Source: Vibrio albus (GTDB lineage Bacteria > Pseudomonadota > Gammaproteobacteria > Enterobacterales > Vibrionaceae). Taken from it: DNA of 64,000 bases. A model generated the notes under the pieces. The model was not told the DNA's origin. It did no database searches and saw nothing but the letters and a program-made list of their open reading frames with translations. The stretch's first letter is position 1. Every line of letters starts with the position of its first letter. The stretch is taken from contig NZ_QFWT01000002.1 of NCBI RefSeq assembly GCF_003144035.1, forward strand, positions 248,001 to 312,000, written 5' to 3'. Positions 8,491-18,458 of this stretch are shown in pieces. The position numbers were made by a program, and so were the translations under genes.

Positions 8491-11278
8491 TACCTATTCA
8501 CTGTCTCTGAGCGGTGTTAATTGCATGAAATGTGTCGGTAAAATCACCACATCACTGCGTGAGCACGACCCGGATATATCACTGGTGATTAATGACAGTA
8601 AAGATCAGGCGGATCTCATCACAGAGCTAGCGCCACAAGAGGCTATTGAGATTATTACCGAAACTGGTTATCAGGCCGCTACCATAGAAGCTGAACCCAG
8701 TGTAAACGACGATACTATCATTGTGCCGGTGGCTAAAGTGTCATGTCAGGGCTGCGTAAAGAAAATTACCAAAGCGATTAAGGAACTGGACCCGGATGCG
8801 GATGTTGCCGTGGATATCGAGGCCCAGCAACTCACGGTAACTGGTAATGTCAGCGTCGGTCAGGCAGAAAACGTACTGAATGAACTCGGCTACGCTGCCG
8901 GGAAGCAATCAGAAGACATTGAAACAGAACCAAAAGAGGTTCCCGCCTCCACTGTCGTCTCCGATGAACCAAACACTCACCAAGCTCAAGACATCCAGTT
9001 AACGGATCTTACGGCAGATTCAGGAAAGAATCCTGTTCAACTCGCCCTGTCTGGGGTTACCTGTGCCAGTTGCGTCAATACGATTGAGACGGCACTCAAT
9101 AAACTACCGGATGTTGAAACGGTAAATATCAACTTTGGTACCAGAACCGCTACCATCGTATCGGCTTACCCGGCAGAAACCCTAATCGAAACCGTAGAGT
9201 CCGCCGGTTACGGTGCCAAACAGATTGTCGATGAAGACGCAGCAGAAGAAGAACGCGTCAGTCAGGAGAAACAAGAATACCGGGCGAAAATGACCCAAAG
9301 TGCCATTGGTCTTGGTGTCGGCCTGCCATTGATGATCTATGGTCTGCTGGGCGGCCCGATGAATGTCGATACCGGCTCTGAACGTCTGCTTTGGTTAGGA
9401 GTAGGCCTGATCACTTTCATTATTTTGTGGAAGGCAGGCAAACATTTCTTCTCCGGTGCTTTCAAAGCATTTCTTAACCGAAACGCGAATATGGATACCC
9501 TGATAGCACTGGGTACCGGTACCGCCTGGTTATACTCAATGGTCGTGGTTCTGGCTGCCGGATACTTACCAGAGAGTGCCCGTCACCTGTATTTCGAAGC
9601 AACCGCCATGATTATTGGTCTGATTAACCTGGGGCAGGCTCTGGAATTAAAAGCTCGGGGAAGAACCTCGCAAGCGATACGCCGCCTGCTTGACCTCAGA
9701 GTGAAAACCGCTCTGGTGATCAGAGATGGTCAGGAACTGACCCTGCCGGTGGAAGAAGTCATGGCCGGAGACCAGATCAGAGTCAGAGCCGGAGAGAAAA
9801 TCCCGGTGGATGGCATTGTTCTCGAGGGACAATCCGTGATTGATGAATCCATGCTGACCGGAGAACCCATTCCCGTTGAAAAAGTGGCTGGCGACAGTGT
9901 TTCAGCCGGTACGGTAAATGGACAGGGTAGTATTCTGTTTGAAGCACAAAAGGTCGGCAGCGATACTGTCCTTGCCCAGATCATCAGTATGGTGTCCAAC
10001 GCTCAGAACTCGAAGCCGCCTATCAGCCACCTGGCAGATAAAGTGTCAGCCGTGTTTGTTCCGACTGTGATGATTCTTTCTGTTCTGACCGCACTGGCCT
10101 GGTATAACTTTGGTCCGCAGCCGACTCTGGTTTATATGGTTGTCGCAGCCACTTCAGTACTGATCATCGCCTGTCCTTGTGCCCTTGGACTGGCCACCCC
10201 GATATCCACCATGATTGGGGTGGGTAAAGCCGCAGAATTTGGCGGACTGATCCGTAACGGTGAAGCGCTGCAACGGGCCAGTGAGCTGGATACCATTGTT
10301 CTGGATAAAACCGGCACCATCACTCAGGGTAAACCTGTCGTCACGAATTACCGCAGCTTCAGCGATAGTGACGATCTGTTAAGCCTGACCGAAGCGCTGG
10401 AAAAAGGCTCTAACCACCCACTGGCAATGGCATTAACCAGCTATGCCAGTGAACATAAACTGGCAAGTGAACACAAACCGGAACAAAGCATCACTGTAGA
10501 GGTAACCGACTTTGAATCCGTCACAGGCATGGGGGTAAAAGCGACTGCTGGTGAGACTCAGTTACTGCTTGGCAATGAAAAACTAATGCGCCAGCACGGC
10601 ATTAATGTTGATTCGGTCAAAACACTGGCATCAGAATGGGAACAAGAGGCCAATACAGTAACCTACTTTGCCAGAGACAACCGTATTGAAGCTCTGTTCG
10701 GCATCAGCGACCCTATCCGGGAAGATTCTAAAGCCGCCATTGCTCGCTTCCACCAGCAGGATCTGCGTGTGGTCATGCTGACCGGGGATAACCCGAATAC
10801 TGCCGCCGCAATTGCGCGTGAAGCAAACGTTGATGAGTTTTACGCTGAATTAATGCCCGAAGACAAGCTCAACTGGGTTAAGACTCTTCAAAGCAAAGGC
10901 AAGGTCGTCGGGATGGTCGGTGACGGTATCAATGATGCCCCTGCACTGGCTCAGGCGGATGTCGGCTTTGCTATCGGCAGCGGTACCGATGTTGCCATCG
11001 AAAGTGCCGATATCACCCTGATGCGCGGCTCACTGCATGGGATTTCCGACGTTATCGCCATCAGCAGTGCAGCAATGAAAAATATCAAACAGAACCTGCT
11101 GGGTGCCTTTATCTACAACTCTCTGGGCATTCCGGTTGCGGCAGGCGTGCTGTTCCCACTGACAGGCTGGCTGCTCAGCCCGATCATTGCCGGTGCCGCC
11201 ATGTCGTTATCCTCCATTACCGTGGTCAGCAACGCGAACCGTCTTCGCCTGTTTAGCCCTCAGGGAACAAACAAATAG
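8480..11278 (+). CDS. copA: Copper-exporting P1B-type ATPase CopA with three HMA domains
   Basis: A 932-residue inner-membrane ATPase that exports Cu(I). Three N-terminal metal-binding domains carry CMKC (C15, C18), CQGC (C89, C92) and CASC (C195, C198). The core shows TGEP (about 460), the transmembrane CPC site (565-567), the phosphorylation motif DKTGT (D609), an NHPLA motif and GDGIND. Late helices contain FIYNSLG and AAMSLSS, matching the Tyr-Asn and Met-Ser pattern of Cu(I) pumps. The start at 8480 has AAAGGAG before it and overlaps the regulator's end; the open frame upstream to 8408 lies inside the regulator gene. E. coli CopA has two HMA domains. Confidence 0.95.
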   Translation: MSTNTYSLSLSGVNCMKCVGKITTSLREHDPDISLVINDSKDQADLITELAPQEAIEIITETGYQAATIEAEPSVNDDTIIVPVAKVSCQGCVKKITKAIKELDPDADVAVDIEAQQLTVTGNVSVGQAENVLNELGYAAGKQSEDIETEPKEVPASTVVSDEPNTHQAQDIQLTDLTADSGKNPVQLALSGVTCASCVNTIETALNKLPDVETVNINFGTRTATIVSAYPAETLIETVESAGYGAKQIVDEDAAEEERVSQEKQEYRAKMTQSAIGLGVGLPLMIYGLLGGPMNVDTGSERLLWLGVGLITFIILWKAGKHFFSGAFKAFLNRNANMDTLIALGTGTAWLYSMVVVLAAGYLPESARHLYFEATAMIIGLINLGQALELKARGRTSQAIRRLLDLRVKTALVIRDGQELTLPVEEVMAGDQIRVRAGEKIPVDGIVLEGQSVIDESMLTGEPIPVEKVAGDSVSAGTVNGQGSILFEAQKVGSDTVLAQIISMVSNAQNSKPPISHLADKVSAVFVPTVMILSVLTALAWYNFGPQPTLVYMVVAATSVLIIACPCALGLATPISTMIGVGKAAEFGGLIRNGEALQRASELDTIVLDKTGTITQGKPVVTNYRSFSDSDDLLSLTEALEKGSNHPLAMALTSYASEHKLASEHKPEQSITVEVTDFESVTGMGVKATAGETQLLLGNEKLMRQHGINVDSVKTLASEWEQEANTVTYFARDNRIEALFGISDPIREDSKAAIARFHQQDLRVVMLTGDNPNTAAAIAREANVDEFYAELMPEDKLNWVKTLQSKGKVVGMVGDGINDAPALAQADVGFAIGSGTDVAIESADITLMRGSLHGISDVIAISSAAMKNIKQNLLGAFIYNSLGIPVAAGVLFPLTGWLLSPIIAGAAMSLSSITVVSNANRLRLFSPQGTNK

Positions 11279-11287
11279 GAGCAAATT

Positions 11288-11353
11288 ATGTTGATTAATT
11301 TAATAGGATTAGCTGTGATTGGCCTGATCATCTGGTGGTTCTGGATGAAATAG
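11288..11353 (+). CDS. 21-residue Trp-rich membrane peptide after copA
   Basis: A tiny ORF starting 9 bp after the copA stop with AGGAG overlapping the copA stop codon. It encodes one hydrophobic helix ending WWFWMK. The ribosome binding site, the tight spacing and the clean hydrophobic composition support translation. It resembles the N-terminal anchors of some plastocyanin-like proteins found beside copper ATPases, from memory and with low certainty; no cupredoxin domain follows here. The function is unknown. Confidence 0.55.
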   Translation: MLINLIGLAVIGLIIWWFWMK

Positions 11354-11370
11354 CCTGAAGGATAATACGG

Positions 11371-11400
11371 TTGACTAACGGGGCTGGCCGATCATATAAC
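11371..11400 (+). promoter_or_regulatory. Probable bcp promoter
   Basis: TTGACT (11371-11376) and TATAAC (11395-11400) are separated by 18 bp, about 90 bp before the bcp start. An 8-bp inverted repeat GGCTGGCC / GGCCAGCC (11382-11389 and 11428-11435) overlaps the spacer and the transcribed leader, and could be an operator or a weak hairpin. Confidence 0.5.
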
Positions 11401-11491
11401 AAGAATACAACGATAAACTGATACCAAGGCCAGCCATTCAACTATCCTTATGACTGGAATAGGTATAAACACTAAAAAGGAAGTCAACGCC

Positions 11492-11953
11492 ATGTTAGAC
11501 ATTGGTAAGCCAGCCCCAACCTTTACACTAGAAGACCAGACCGGCTCTGAAGTTTCACTTGCCGACTTCGGCGGCAAAAAAGTATTGGTGTACTTTTACC
11601 CGAGAGCCTCAACACCAGGATGTACCACTCAGGCATGCGGGTTACGAGATTCGATGGCAGAACTGAAAGACCTCAACGTTGAAGTATTGGGTATCAGCCC
11701 TGATACGCCAAAGAGACTCGCCAACTTTACCGAAAAGCAGAGCCTGAATTTCACCCTGCTGGCCGATCCTGAACATGAAGTGTGTGAAGCCTACGGAGTC
11801 TGGCAGCTGAAAAAATTTATGGGCAGAGAAAATATGGGTGTGGTCCGTACCAGCTTCTTAATTGACGAAAACGGCAACCTTGAACATATCTTTAATAAGT
11901 TCAAAACCAAAGATCACCATGAAGTGGTGTTGAACTATCTGAACGACGCTTAA
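11492..11953 (+). CDS. bcp: Thioredoxin-dependent thiol peroxidase Bcp
   Basis: A 153-residue peroxiredoxin (PrxQ/BCP subfamily) that reduces hydroperoxides with thioredoxin. The peroxidatic Cys is C44 in PRASTPGCTTQACG and the resolving Cys is C49, the one-helix spacing of this subfamily. The start at 11492 gives the conserved N-terminus MLDIGKPAPTF; the upstream ATG at 11450 is not conserved. In E. coli bcp follows gcvR directly; here the copper cassette intervenes. Confidence 0.94.
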   Translation: MLDIGKPAPTFTLEDQTGSEVSLADFGGKKVLVYFYPRASTPGCTTQACGLRDSMAELKDLNVEVLGISPDTPKRLANFTEKQSLNFTLLADPEHEVCEAYGVWQLKKFMGRENMGVVRTSFLIDENGNLEHIFNKFKTKDHHEVVLNYLNDA

Positions 11954-11980
11954 AACAGATAAATAGCGCATTTTGTATTT

Positions 11981-12016
11981 AAAAAGCCATTGCTACATGA
12001 ATAACAATGGCTTTTT
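11981..12016. terminator. Bidirectional terminator between bcp and the PerM-like gene
   Basis: AAAAAGCCATTG (11981-11992) pairs perfectly with CAATGGCTTTTT (12005-12016) around a 12-nt loop. A T run follows the stem on both strands, which suits the convergent genes on either side. Confidence 0.93.
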
Positions 12017-12044
12017 CTCACCCTATACCCAACGGGAAAAGTCT

Positions 12045-13142
12045 TTAATCTGAAGAGGATTCGCTTTCTGAGGACTCCTCTACAGCGTCCCCCTCATCCT
12101 GACTCTTAATCGCATTCCAGACCGCTTTCACCAACGTTGCCAGGGGGATGGCAAAAAAGACGCCCCAAAAACCCCATAGACCGCCAAAAAACAGGACAGA
12201 AATAATAATGGCGACAGGGTGAAGGTTAACCGCTTCAGAGAACAGTACTGGTACCAGCAAGTTACCATCCAGAGCCTGGATGACACCATAAGACGCTAAT
12301 AACCAGTAAAAATCAGGTGTAAGCCCCCACTGAAACAGGCCGACAATCGCCACCGGGACGGTCACTGCGGCAGCACCAATGTACGGAATTAATACCGACA
12401 ACCCAACCGCAACACTGAGCAAAACAGAATAGCGCAGGTCCAGTACGGCAAAAGTCACATAACTCACGGCACCGACAACCAGGATCTCCATCACCTTACC
12501 GCGGATATAGTTGGAGATCTGCTGGTTCATCTCTCTCCACACCCGAGTCGCAAGGCGTCGGTTTTTCGGCATAAAACTGCTTAGCATATCCAACATGGTC
12601 TCTTTGTCTTTTAGTAGGAAAAAGACCAGCAGCGGCACCAGTATCAGATACACAACCAGAGTAGCAATACTCACCAGCGAGGACAAAGACCCCTTAACCA
12701 TAGTTTCGCCCAACGCAACAATCTGATCTTTAGCATTAGACATGACAGGCTCAACGATCTGCATATTGGCCAGTTCCGGGTAATTCTCCGGAATAGTGTT
12801 AACAAAATTCTGCAGTCCGGCAAACATACTCGGTATATCGTTAAGCAGGTTACTCACCTGACTCCATATCGTCGGTATAAGCCCAAACAGAGCAAGGAGC
12901 ATCAAACTGACAAATAAAATGAGAACCAGAATCACCGCAATCGTTCGGGGTATACCGACACGAACCATTTTCATCACCGGCCATTCCAGAAGGTAGGCGA
13001 TAACGATAGCGAGCAGAAAAGGAGCCAGAAGGTGCCCAAAAAAATAAATGGTAATAAACCCGAACAGCAGTATCGCTACCAGGCTCACGGCATGCGGATC
13101 AGAAAATCGTCGCTGATACCAGCGCACTATCATATCAAACAT
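12045..13142 (-). CDS. perM: AI-2E/PerM-family membrane transporter
   Basis: A 365-residue protein with about eight transmembrane segments, in the characteristic AI-2E family arrangement: two helices near the N-terminus, a polar region (about residues 95-150), then a block of helices including SVLIPYIGAAAVTVP and a C-terminal FFGGLWGFWGVFFAIPLATL signature. Family members export autoinducer-2-like compounds or act as sodium/proton antiporters; the substrate here is not known. The tail is acidic and serine-rich (EESSESESSSD). It is divergent from bepA, as in E. coli perM-yfgC. Confidence 0.85.
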   Translation of the reverse strand: MFDMIVRWYQRRFSDPHAVSLVAILLFGFITIYFFGHLLAPFLLAIVIAYLLEWPVMKMVRVGIPRTIAVILVLILFVSLMLLALFGLIPTIWSQVSNLLNDIPSMFAGLQNFVNTIPENYPELANMQIVEPVMSNAKDQIVALGETMVKGSLSSLVSIATLVVYLILVPLLVFFLLKDKETMLDMLSSFMPKNRRLATRVWREMNQQISNYIRGKVMEILVVGAVSYVTFAVLDLRYSVLLSVAVGLSVLIPYIGAAAVTVPVAIVGLFQWGLTPDFYWLLASYGVIQALDGNLLVPVLFSEAVNLHPVAIIISVLFFGGLWGFWGVFFAIPLATLVKAVWNAIKSQDEGDAVEESSESESSSD

Positions 13143-13304
13143 CGGTAAAGGCTCTCTTTCAATGGTCGGATTCTATCCGAAATCAATCATATAGGTTTTA
13201 CTCTAATAGTTATAGGGAGTATTTTCCGATCCCCGAAACAAAGTGTAAACTTGGTGGTCATACATTCAAAGTAAGTTATAAAAATTCCGGAGCCGTTGTC
13301 CGTC

Positions 13305-14765
13305 ATGTTAAAGTGCCGCCGATCCTTTATGTCACTCTGTATTGCTGTTGCCATCACTCTTTCTCCTGCATCTTCTGCGAACACCCCGGAGATGGATCTG
13401 CCGGATATCGGTACTGCAGCTGCAGGCACCCTGACGATTGATCAGGAACTGAACTACGGGGATGCCTATATGCGTATGCTGAGGGCAAGCAAACCTATCA
13501 TTAACGATCCGGTACTGAATGAATATATTCAGAGCCTCGGACACAAACTGGTGGCCAATGCCAATGATGTAAAAACGCCTTTCAGCTTCTTTATGATCCG
13601 GGACAGGGATATTAACGCCTTTGCATTCTTTGGCGGTCATGTTGCTCTGCATTCCGGACTCTTTCTGCACGCCAACAGCGAAAGCGAGCTGGCTTCGGTT
13701 ATCGCGCACGAAATTGCCCACGTAACCCAGAGGCATCTGGCTCGCAGTATGGAAGATGAAGCCCGTCGCTCACCGGCGACGATTGCCGCCCTTGCCGGGT
13801 CACTTTTGTTAGCCATTGCGGCTCCTCAGGCTGGAGTAGCGGCGATGACGGCCACAACAGCAGGAGCGATGCAAAGTAGCATAAATTACACCCGCAGCAA
13901 TGAAGAAGAAGCCGATCGGTTTGGTATGGCCACCCTCGCGAAAGCTGGCTTTGAGGTTCAGGCTATGCCCCGCTTCTTTTCCCGGCTGGCAGAACAATAC
14001 CGTTATGCCAGTACACCACCAGCCATGCTATTAACACACCCCCTGCCGGAGGCGAGGATCACTGACTCACGATTGCGGGCACAGCATTACTCTCCGGTAA
14101 AACCGGGCCTTTCAATTGAATACCATCTGGCGAAAGCCCGAATTGTCGCCCGCTATGCCGGTATCGATTCTGAGGCAGCGCTTGACTGGTATGCCCGAAA
14201 ACTGAAAAAAGCGCCGGAGGTACTTGTTTCAACTCTGGAATACGGACAAGCTTTGGTTTACCTGGATACCAATCAACTGGATAAGGCGGAACCCATTCTT
14301 CTGAAGCTGCTTAAACAGGATGCAAACAATAACTTCTATCTGGATGCGTTATCGGACCTGTTTCTGGCTCAGCAGAAACCAAAGAAAGCTATTCAGATGT
14401 TGGAAAAAGCGCTGGGTAAGAAACCGGATAACCCGGTACTCACAGTCAATTATGCGAATGCATTAATCGAAAACCGCCAATATGAGGAAGCGATTCCTCT
14501 GCTTCAGCACTACACCCACGACTACCCGGACGATATGAACGGCTGGCAATTACTAGCAAAAGCAAGCGCCGAACAAGGCATCAGCGATCAGGAACTGGCC
14601 GCCAGAGGAGAACTGTTTGCTCTGCAGGCCAACTGGGGCAAAGCCATTCAGTATTACACTAAGGCAAGCCAGTTGGTCGAGCTGGGAAGCCTGAAGCAGG
14701 CAAGGTATGATGCCAGAATCGATGAACTGTTAGTCCTTCGGGACAAATTCCAGTCACTTCAGTAG
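13305..14765 (+). CDS. bepA: Periplasmic M48 metalloprotease/chaperone BepA
   Basis: A 486-residue secreted protein: signal peptide (about residues 1-25), M48 protease domain with HEIAH (H135, E136, H139) and the third-ligand region NEEEADRFG, then TPR repeats in the C-terminal half. BepA promotes LptD maturation and degrades stalled outer-membrane proteins together with the BAM complex. A TTG at 13296 could also start the frame, but the ATG at 13305 is better spaced from CGGAG. The genes bamA, bamC and skp are in the same window. Confidence 0.93.
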   Translation: MLKCRRSFMSLCIAVAITLSPASSANTPEMDLPDIGTAAAGTLTIDQELNYGDAYMRMLRASKPIINDPVLNEYIQSLGHKLVANANDVKTPFSFFMIRDRDINAFAFFGGHVALHSGLFLHANSESELASVIAHEIAHVTQRHLARSMEDEARRSPATIAALAGSLLLAIAAPQAGVAAMTATTAGAMQSSINYTRSNEEEADRFGMATLAKAGFEVQAMPRFFSRLAEQYRYASTPPAMLLTHPLPEARITDSRLRAQHYSPVKPGLSIEYHLAKARIVARYAGIDSEAALDWYARKLKKAPEVLVSTLEYGQALVYLDTNQLDKAEPILLKLLKQDANNNFYLDALSDLFLAQQKPKKAIQMLEKALGKKPDNPVLTVNYANALIENRQYEEAIPLLQHYTHDYPDDMNGWQLLAKASAEQGISDQELAARGELFALQANWGKAIQYYTKASQLVELGSLKQARYDARIDELLVLRDKFQSLQ

Positions 14766-14788
14766 ACACCTTCCTCCTTCGCATAACA

Positions 14789-14814
14789 ATAAGGCCCGGA
14801 TATCCGGGCCTTAT
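14789..14814. terminator. Perfect GC-rich palindrome between bepA and the DUF2066 gene
   Basis: The 26-bp sequence is a perfect palindrome (ATAAGGCCCGGAT repeated inversely), lying between two convergent genes. No long T run follows on either strand, so it is a likely but not textbook terminator. Confidence 0.6.
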
Positions 14815-14834
14815 CAGTTCAACTTATTCACGCG

Positions 14835-16025
14835 CTAACGAACCCACTCAAACACGAAAGACGGCTCATCTTCCTGCGTTTCTGGTACTACTGTACTTTC
14901 CCCTACGGAAACAGGTACCACCTCACCAGTACTCTCTACCGCCACCGTTGGATCATCTGATAACGGGCTTTGCATCTGAAACTCTGGCACTGACTCTGAC
15001 AGCTGCTCCCCGAACGGCTCAATATCGAATTTTCGGATATGCAGGGAACCGGTTAGTTCGCCTTCGAAATTCTCTTCCGATGTTAACAGGTGTATCCGCA
15101 GTGTGACTTCGTTCCCGGAGATGTTCATCAGATCCACACCCGCAACCGAGTTAAGCGCTTTAATCTGTTTTTCCAGAGCAAAAAAGTCATCCGAAGAATT
15201 GATCTCGATAAACTGAGCGGTCACCGCTCCCGATGCTTCTCCGCTGTACTGGACTGAATTTTTTGCTGAAAAATAATCACTTACCTGATCCACAGCCTGT
15301 TCCAGGGCTGAACTGAATGAACCACGACTCTGTCCGGAAACAGGCGTTTCACTGGAAGAGGCCAGCAACGCCGGCTTATCGTCATAGAGGGTATAACGTA
15401 TCTGACTATTATCAGCATCACCGGAAATACGCAAAACAAGAACAGCGTCAGCCGGATAACGTTCACTGGCCTTACCGATGGACTGAACAAAACCACCCCA
15501 CAGTTCTGGTGGACTGATTCCGGTCACATCTTCGATATCCCCGACAGGAACAGTCACTGGTAAACCTCTCAGCCCGGCATAATATTTCAGCGTCGACACG
15601 GCGTCGTCTTCTGACTGCTCCCAGACAATATCACGGCCATATCTCGTTTCTTCCACCAGCCAGACCAACACACTGGCCCGCTCTTCAGACCAGAATGGCA
15701 ACTGAGCCTGAGTCAGTAACGAACGGATCTGAGGGGCATTAAATACCATTCGTAACGTCTGCTGTTCAGACAAGGTCCCATAGCCAATTTGAGAAAGGTA
15801 TTCTCCGCTATTACGTAATGCTTTGATAACAACAGGGTTATCAGCCGCCTGCTTATCGCCAGTGGCCCGGACAATGACCTGCGCCATCCCCTGCCGCCGG
15901 GCCGTATTTTCAGCATCGGACGCGGCTCCGTCGAGCAGCACTTCAGCACTATAAACATCCACGTTTGTTAATGCGTAAGAGGGTGAAGCCAATAATCCCA
16001 GTAAAAGAAAAGCTATATAACGCAT
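14835..16025 (-). CDS. DUF2066 domain-containing exported protein
   Basis: A 396-residue protein with a signal peptide (MRYIAFLLLGLLASPSYA). The region after it (DVYSAEVLLDGAASDAENTARRQGMAQVIVRATGDKQ, given here only as a landmark near residues 20-60) matches what I recall of DUF2066, an uncharacterised periplasmic family in gammaproteobacteria. The last 70 residues are acidic and Ser/Val-rich. The start at 16025 has GGGAG upstream; an open frame extending to 16145 is rejected because it precedes the signal peptide. Confidence 0.78.
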   Translation of the reverse strand: MRYIAFLLLGLLASPSYALTNVDVYSAEVLLDGAASDAENTARRQGMAQVIVRATGDKQAADNPVVIKALRNSGEYLSQIGYGTLSEQQTLRMVFNAPQIRSLLTQAQLPFWSEERASVLVWLVEETRYGRDIVWEQSEDDAVSTLKYYAGLRGLPVTVPVGDIEDVTGISPPELWGGFVQSIGKASERYPADAVLVLRISGDADNSQIRYTLYDDKPALLASSSETPVSGQSRGSFSSALEQAVDQVSDYFSAKNSVQYSGEASGAVTAQFIEINSSDDFFALEKQIKALNSVAGVDLMNISGNEVTLRIHLLTSEENFEGELTGSLHIRKFDIEPFGEQLSESVPEFQMQSPLSDDPTVAVESTGEVVPVSVGESTVVPETQEDEPSFVFEWVR

Positions 16026-16216
16026 ACTGCTCCCAACAGACCACAAATGAAGCAACGATGATAAGCAACTCCGGGCAAGGGAGCAAGACAATACGTCTTT
16101 CGCTGCCGCCATATCACCTATGTTATCATTGTTCTCTCTGCTCACTCAGTTACTCAGCCCCCATTAAACCCTTAAAAATTTTAACTTCATCACAGTTTTT
16201 TTTGATCTTATGCCTG

Positions 16217-16232
16217 AAGCAACCGATTGCGA
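16217..16232. promoter_or_regulatory. Candidate PurR operator upstream of uraA
   Basis: AAGCAACCGATTGCGA contains the palindromic core GCAA-CCGA-TTGC and matches about 12 of 16 positions of the PurR box ACGCAAACGTTTGCGT. It lies 53 bp before the uraA start. PurR control of pyrimidine genes is known in E. coli, so this is plausible but unproven. Confidence 0.5.
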
Positions 16233-16284
16233 AATGATAAAATCCCGCGAATTTTATTTTTATTAGCCAGATGGATTACTACTT

Positions 16285-17532
16285 ATGACTACCATTATCC
16301 AAGGTGCCCAGATGCTGTTCGTCGCATTCGGTGCTCTTGTCCTGGTCCCCTTACTGACCGGACTTGACCCGAATGTCGCGCTCTTCGGAGCCGGTTTCGG
16401 GACCCTTTTATTCCAAATTATCACCCGTCGTTCTGTTCCTGTTTTTCTTGCTTCTTCCTTTGCTTTTATCGCTCCTATTATGTACGGCACCCAAACCTGG
16501 GGTATTGCCGGAACCATGGGTGGCCTGATTGCAGCCGGACTTGTCTATGTCTTTATGGGTGCGTTAATCAAAGCGAAAGGCGTTGCGGTTATTCACAAAC
16601 TGCTTCCTCCGGTCGTTGTCGGCCCGGTGATTATGGTTATCGGTCTTGGACTTGCTCCGACCGCTGTCAATATGGCTCTGGGTAAAACCGGTGATGGCAG
16701 CGCCCAATTAGTGAATGGCGATATTGCTCTGTGGGTGTCATGTGCCTCTCTTATCACCACCATTACCATCAGTGTTTTTGCTAAAGGCATGCTGAAGCTT
16801 CTGCCTATCTTTGGCGGTATTGTGGTTGGCTACGTACTAAGCCTGATATTCGGCATTGTTGACTTTACCCCTGTTGCTCAGGCGGCATGGCTTGCTCTGC
16901 CAAACTTCACTTTCCCTGAGTTTAACCTGAACGCCATTCTGTTTATGATCCCGGTGGCTATAGCTCCGGCCGTTGAACACGTTGGCGATATGATTGCTAT
17001 CTCTCAGGTAACCGGTAAAGATTATCTGAAAAAGCCAGGCCTGCACCGCACGATTACCGGTGACGGGGTCGCGACGATGGCAGCCGCTATGCTGGGCGCG
17101 CCACCAAATACAACCTATAGTGAGGTTACCGGTGCCGTTGTCCTGACCCGCGCTTTTAACCCGGCCATCATGACCTGGGCTGCGGTTACTGCGATTATCC
17201 TGGCACTGGTTGGTAAACTGGGTGCAATACTGCAAACCATTCCGGTTCCTGTTATGGGGGGTATTATGATCCTGCTGTTTGGTTCCATTGCAACTGTTGG
17301 CCTGAATACCCTGATCAAGAACCACGTTGACCTGCATAAATCCCGCAATCTGGCTATTGTTGCAGTCACACTGGTCTTTGGTATCGGCGGTATGGCTTTC
17401 GGTATTGGTGGGTTCAGTCTGCAAGGGATCAGCCTATGCGGTATCGTGGCAATTGTCCTTAACCTGATTCTTCCTGATGAGCTGGGTGAATCCCACGTTG
17501 TCGATAACGCTCAAATAGAAGAAGAAGCGTAA
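16285..17532 (+). CDS. uraA: Uracil:proton symporter
   Basis: A 415-residue NCS2-family permease with about 14 transmembrane segments. The family signature appears in the middle as PVAIAPAVEHVGDMIAISQVTG and GDGVATMAAAMLGAPPNTTYSE, the latter being characteristic of uracil transporters. It imports uracil, which Upp converts to UMP. It is encoded convergently with upp, separated by a terminator; in E. coli upp and uraA are co-directional. Confidence 0.94.
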   Translation: MTTIIQGAQMLFVAFGALVLVPLLTGLDPNVALFGAGFGTLLFQIITRRSVPVFLASSFAFIAPIMYGTQTWGIAGTMGGLIAAGLVYVFMGALIKAKGVAVIHKLLPPVVVGPVIMVIGLGLAPTAVNMALGKTGDGSAQLVNGDIALWVSCASLITTITISVFAKGMLKLLPIFGGIVVGYVLSLIFGIVDFTPVAQAAWLALPNFTFPEFNLNAILFMIPVAIAPAVEHVGDMIAISQVTGKDYLKKPGLHRTITGDGVATMAAAMLGAPPNTTYSEVTGAVVLTRAFNPAIMTWAAVTAIILALVGKLGAILQTIPVPVMGGIMILLFGSIATVGLNTLIKNHVDLHKSRNLAIVAVTLVFGIGGMAFGIGGFSLQGISLCGIVAIVLNLILPDELGESHVVDNAQIEEEA

Positions 17533-17563
17533 ACGGCTTCCCTGATATCAATTCCAAATAGAA

Positions 17564-17590
17564 AAAGGGCTGGTATGCAACCAGCCCTTT
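17564..17590. terminator. Terminator between uraA and upp
   Basis: AAAGGGCTGGT (17564-17574) pairs with ACCAGCCCTTT (17580-17590) around a 5-nt loop. On the minus strand the stem is followed by TTCTATTT, so it ends upp; it probably also ends uraA. Confidence 0.85.
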
Positions 17591-17658
17591 GTGCTTTATG
17601 TCTCTTTATAAAGCTTTATGCATCTGTATAAAATAGGTAGATAGGTCTACAAGACCAA

Positions 17659-18285
17659 TTATTTAGTACCGAAGATCTTGTCACCTGCATCGCCCAGACC
17701 AGGGACGATATAACCTCTGTCATTCAGTTTTTCATCAATCGCTGCGGTATAAAGCTCAACATCCGGATGTGCTTTTTCCAGAGCTTCCAGACCTTCAGGA
17801 GCCGCAACCAGAACCAGAACCTTAATCGCTTTACAGCCTTTTTCTTTTAGCAGGTCAATAGTCGCAATCATCGAACCACCGGTCGCCAGCATCGGATCGA
17901 CAACCAGCGCCATACGCTCATCAATCGCAGAAGCCAGTTTATTGAAATACGGAACCGGTTCTAAAGTCTCTTCATCCCGATAAATACCGACAACACTGAT
18001 ACGTGCACTCGGGATATGTTCCAGAACACCATCCATCATACCCAGACCAGCACGCAGAATAGGAACAACAGTTACCTTTTTCCCTTTGATCTGTTCTACT
18101 TCTACCGGACCATTCCAGCCTTCAATGGTTACCGTTTCTGTTTCAAAGTCAGACGTGGCTTCGTACGTTAGCAGGCTACCTACCTCTGTAGCTAATTCAC
18201 GAAAACGTTTTGTGCTGATGTCACCTTCTCGCATTAAACCTATTTTATGTTTAACTAACGGATGCTTCACTTCAACAACTTTCAT
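17659..18285 (-). CDS. upp: Uracil phosphoribosyltransferase
   Basis: The 208-residue enzyme makes UMP from uracil and PRPP. The PRPP-binding motif is [11 protein letters not shown] and the C-terminal uracil-binding region is [18 protein letters not shown]. The length matches E. coli Upp exactly. The start at 18285 follows CCGGAGAAAAAG. It is divergent from purM, the same arrangement as in E. coli. Confidence 0.97.
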   Translation of the reverse strand: MKVVEVKHPLVKHKIGLMREGDISTKRFRELATEVGSLLTYEATSDFETETVTIEGWNGPVEVEQIKGKKVTVVPILRAGLGMMDGVLEHIPSARISVVGIYRDEETLEPVPYFNKLASAIDERMALVVDPMLATGGSMIATIDLLKEKGCKAIKVLVLVAAPEGLEALEKAHPDVELYTAAIDEKLNDRGYIVPGLGDAGDKIFGTK

Positions 18286-18376
18286 CTTTTTCTCCGGCTT
18301 TTTATAAAATATAAAACCTTGCAATTATACATGAACTTTGTACTTTTTTTGACAAAAAAGCAGAGATAAATTTTCT

Positions 18377-18392
18377 GCGCAAACGTTTTCCT
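18377..18392. promoter_or_regulatory. PurR operator upstream of purMN
   Basis: GCGCAAACGTTTTCCT matches 13-14 of 16 positions of the PurR box and sits 67 bp before the purM start, in the likely -35 region (a TAGAAT -10 is at about 18410). PurR repression of purMN is established in E. coli. Confidence 0.8.
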
Positions 18393-18458
18393 TTTTGTCT
18401 TCACGCCTGATAGAATAGCGCCGATTTTTCACATCCAAACTAAAACGAGGACATCCCC

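Noticed and set aside
16837..17424. 195-residue minus-strand ORF in uraA
   Set aside because: It mirrors transmembrane codons of uraA; Asn, His and Gln-rich composition is an artefact of that.
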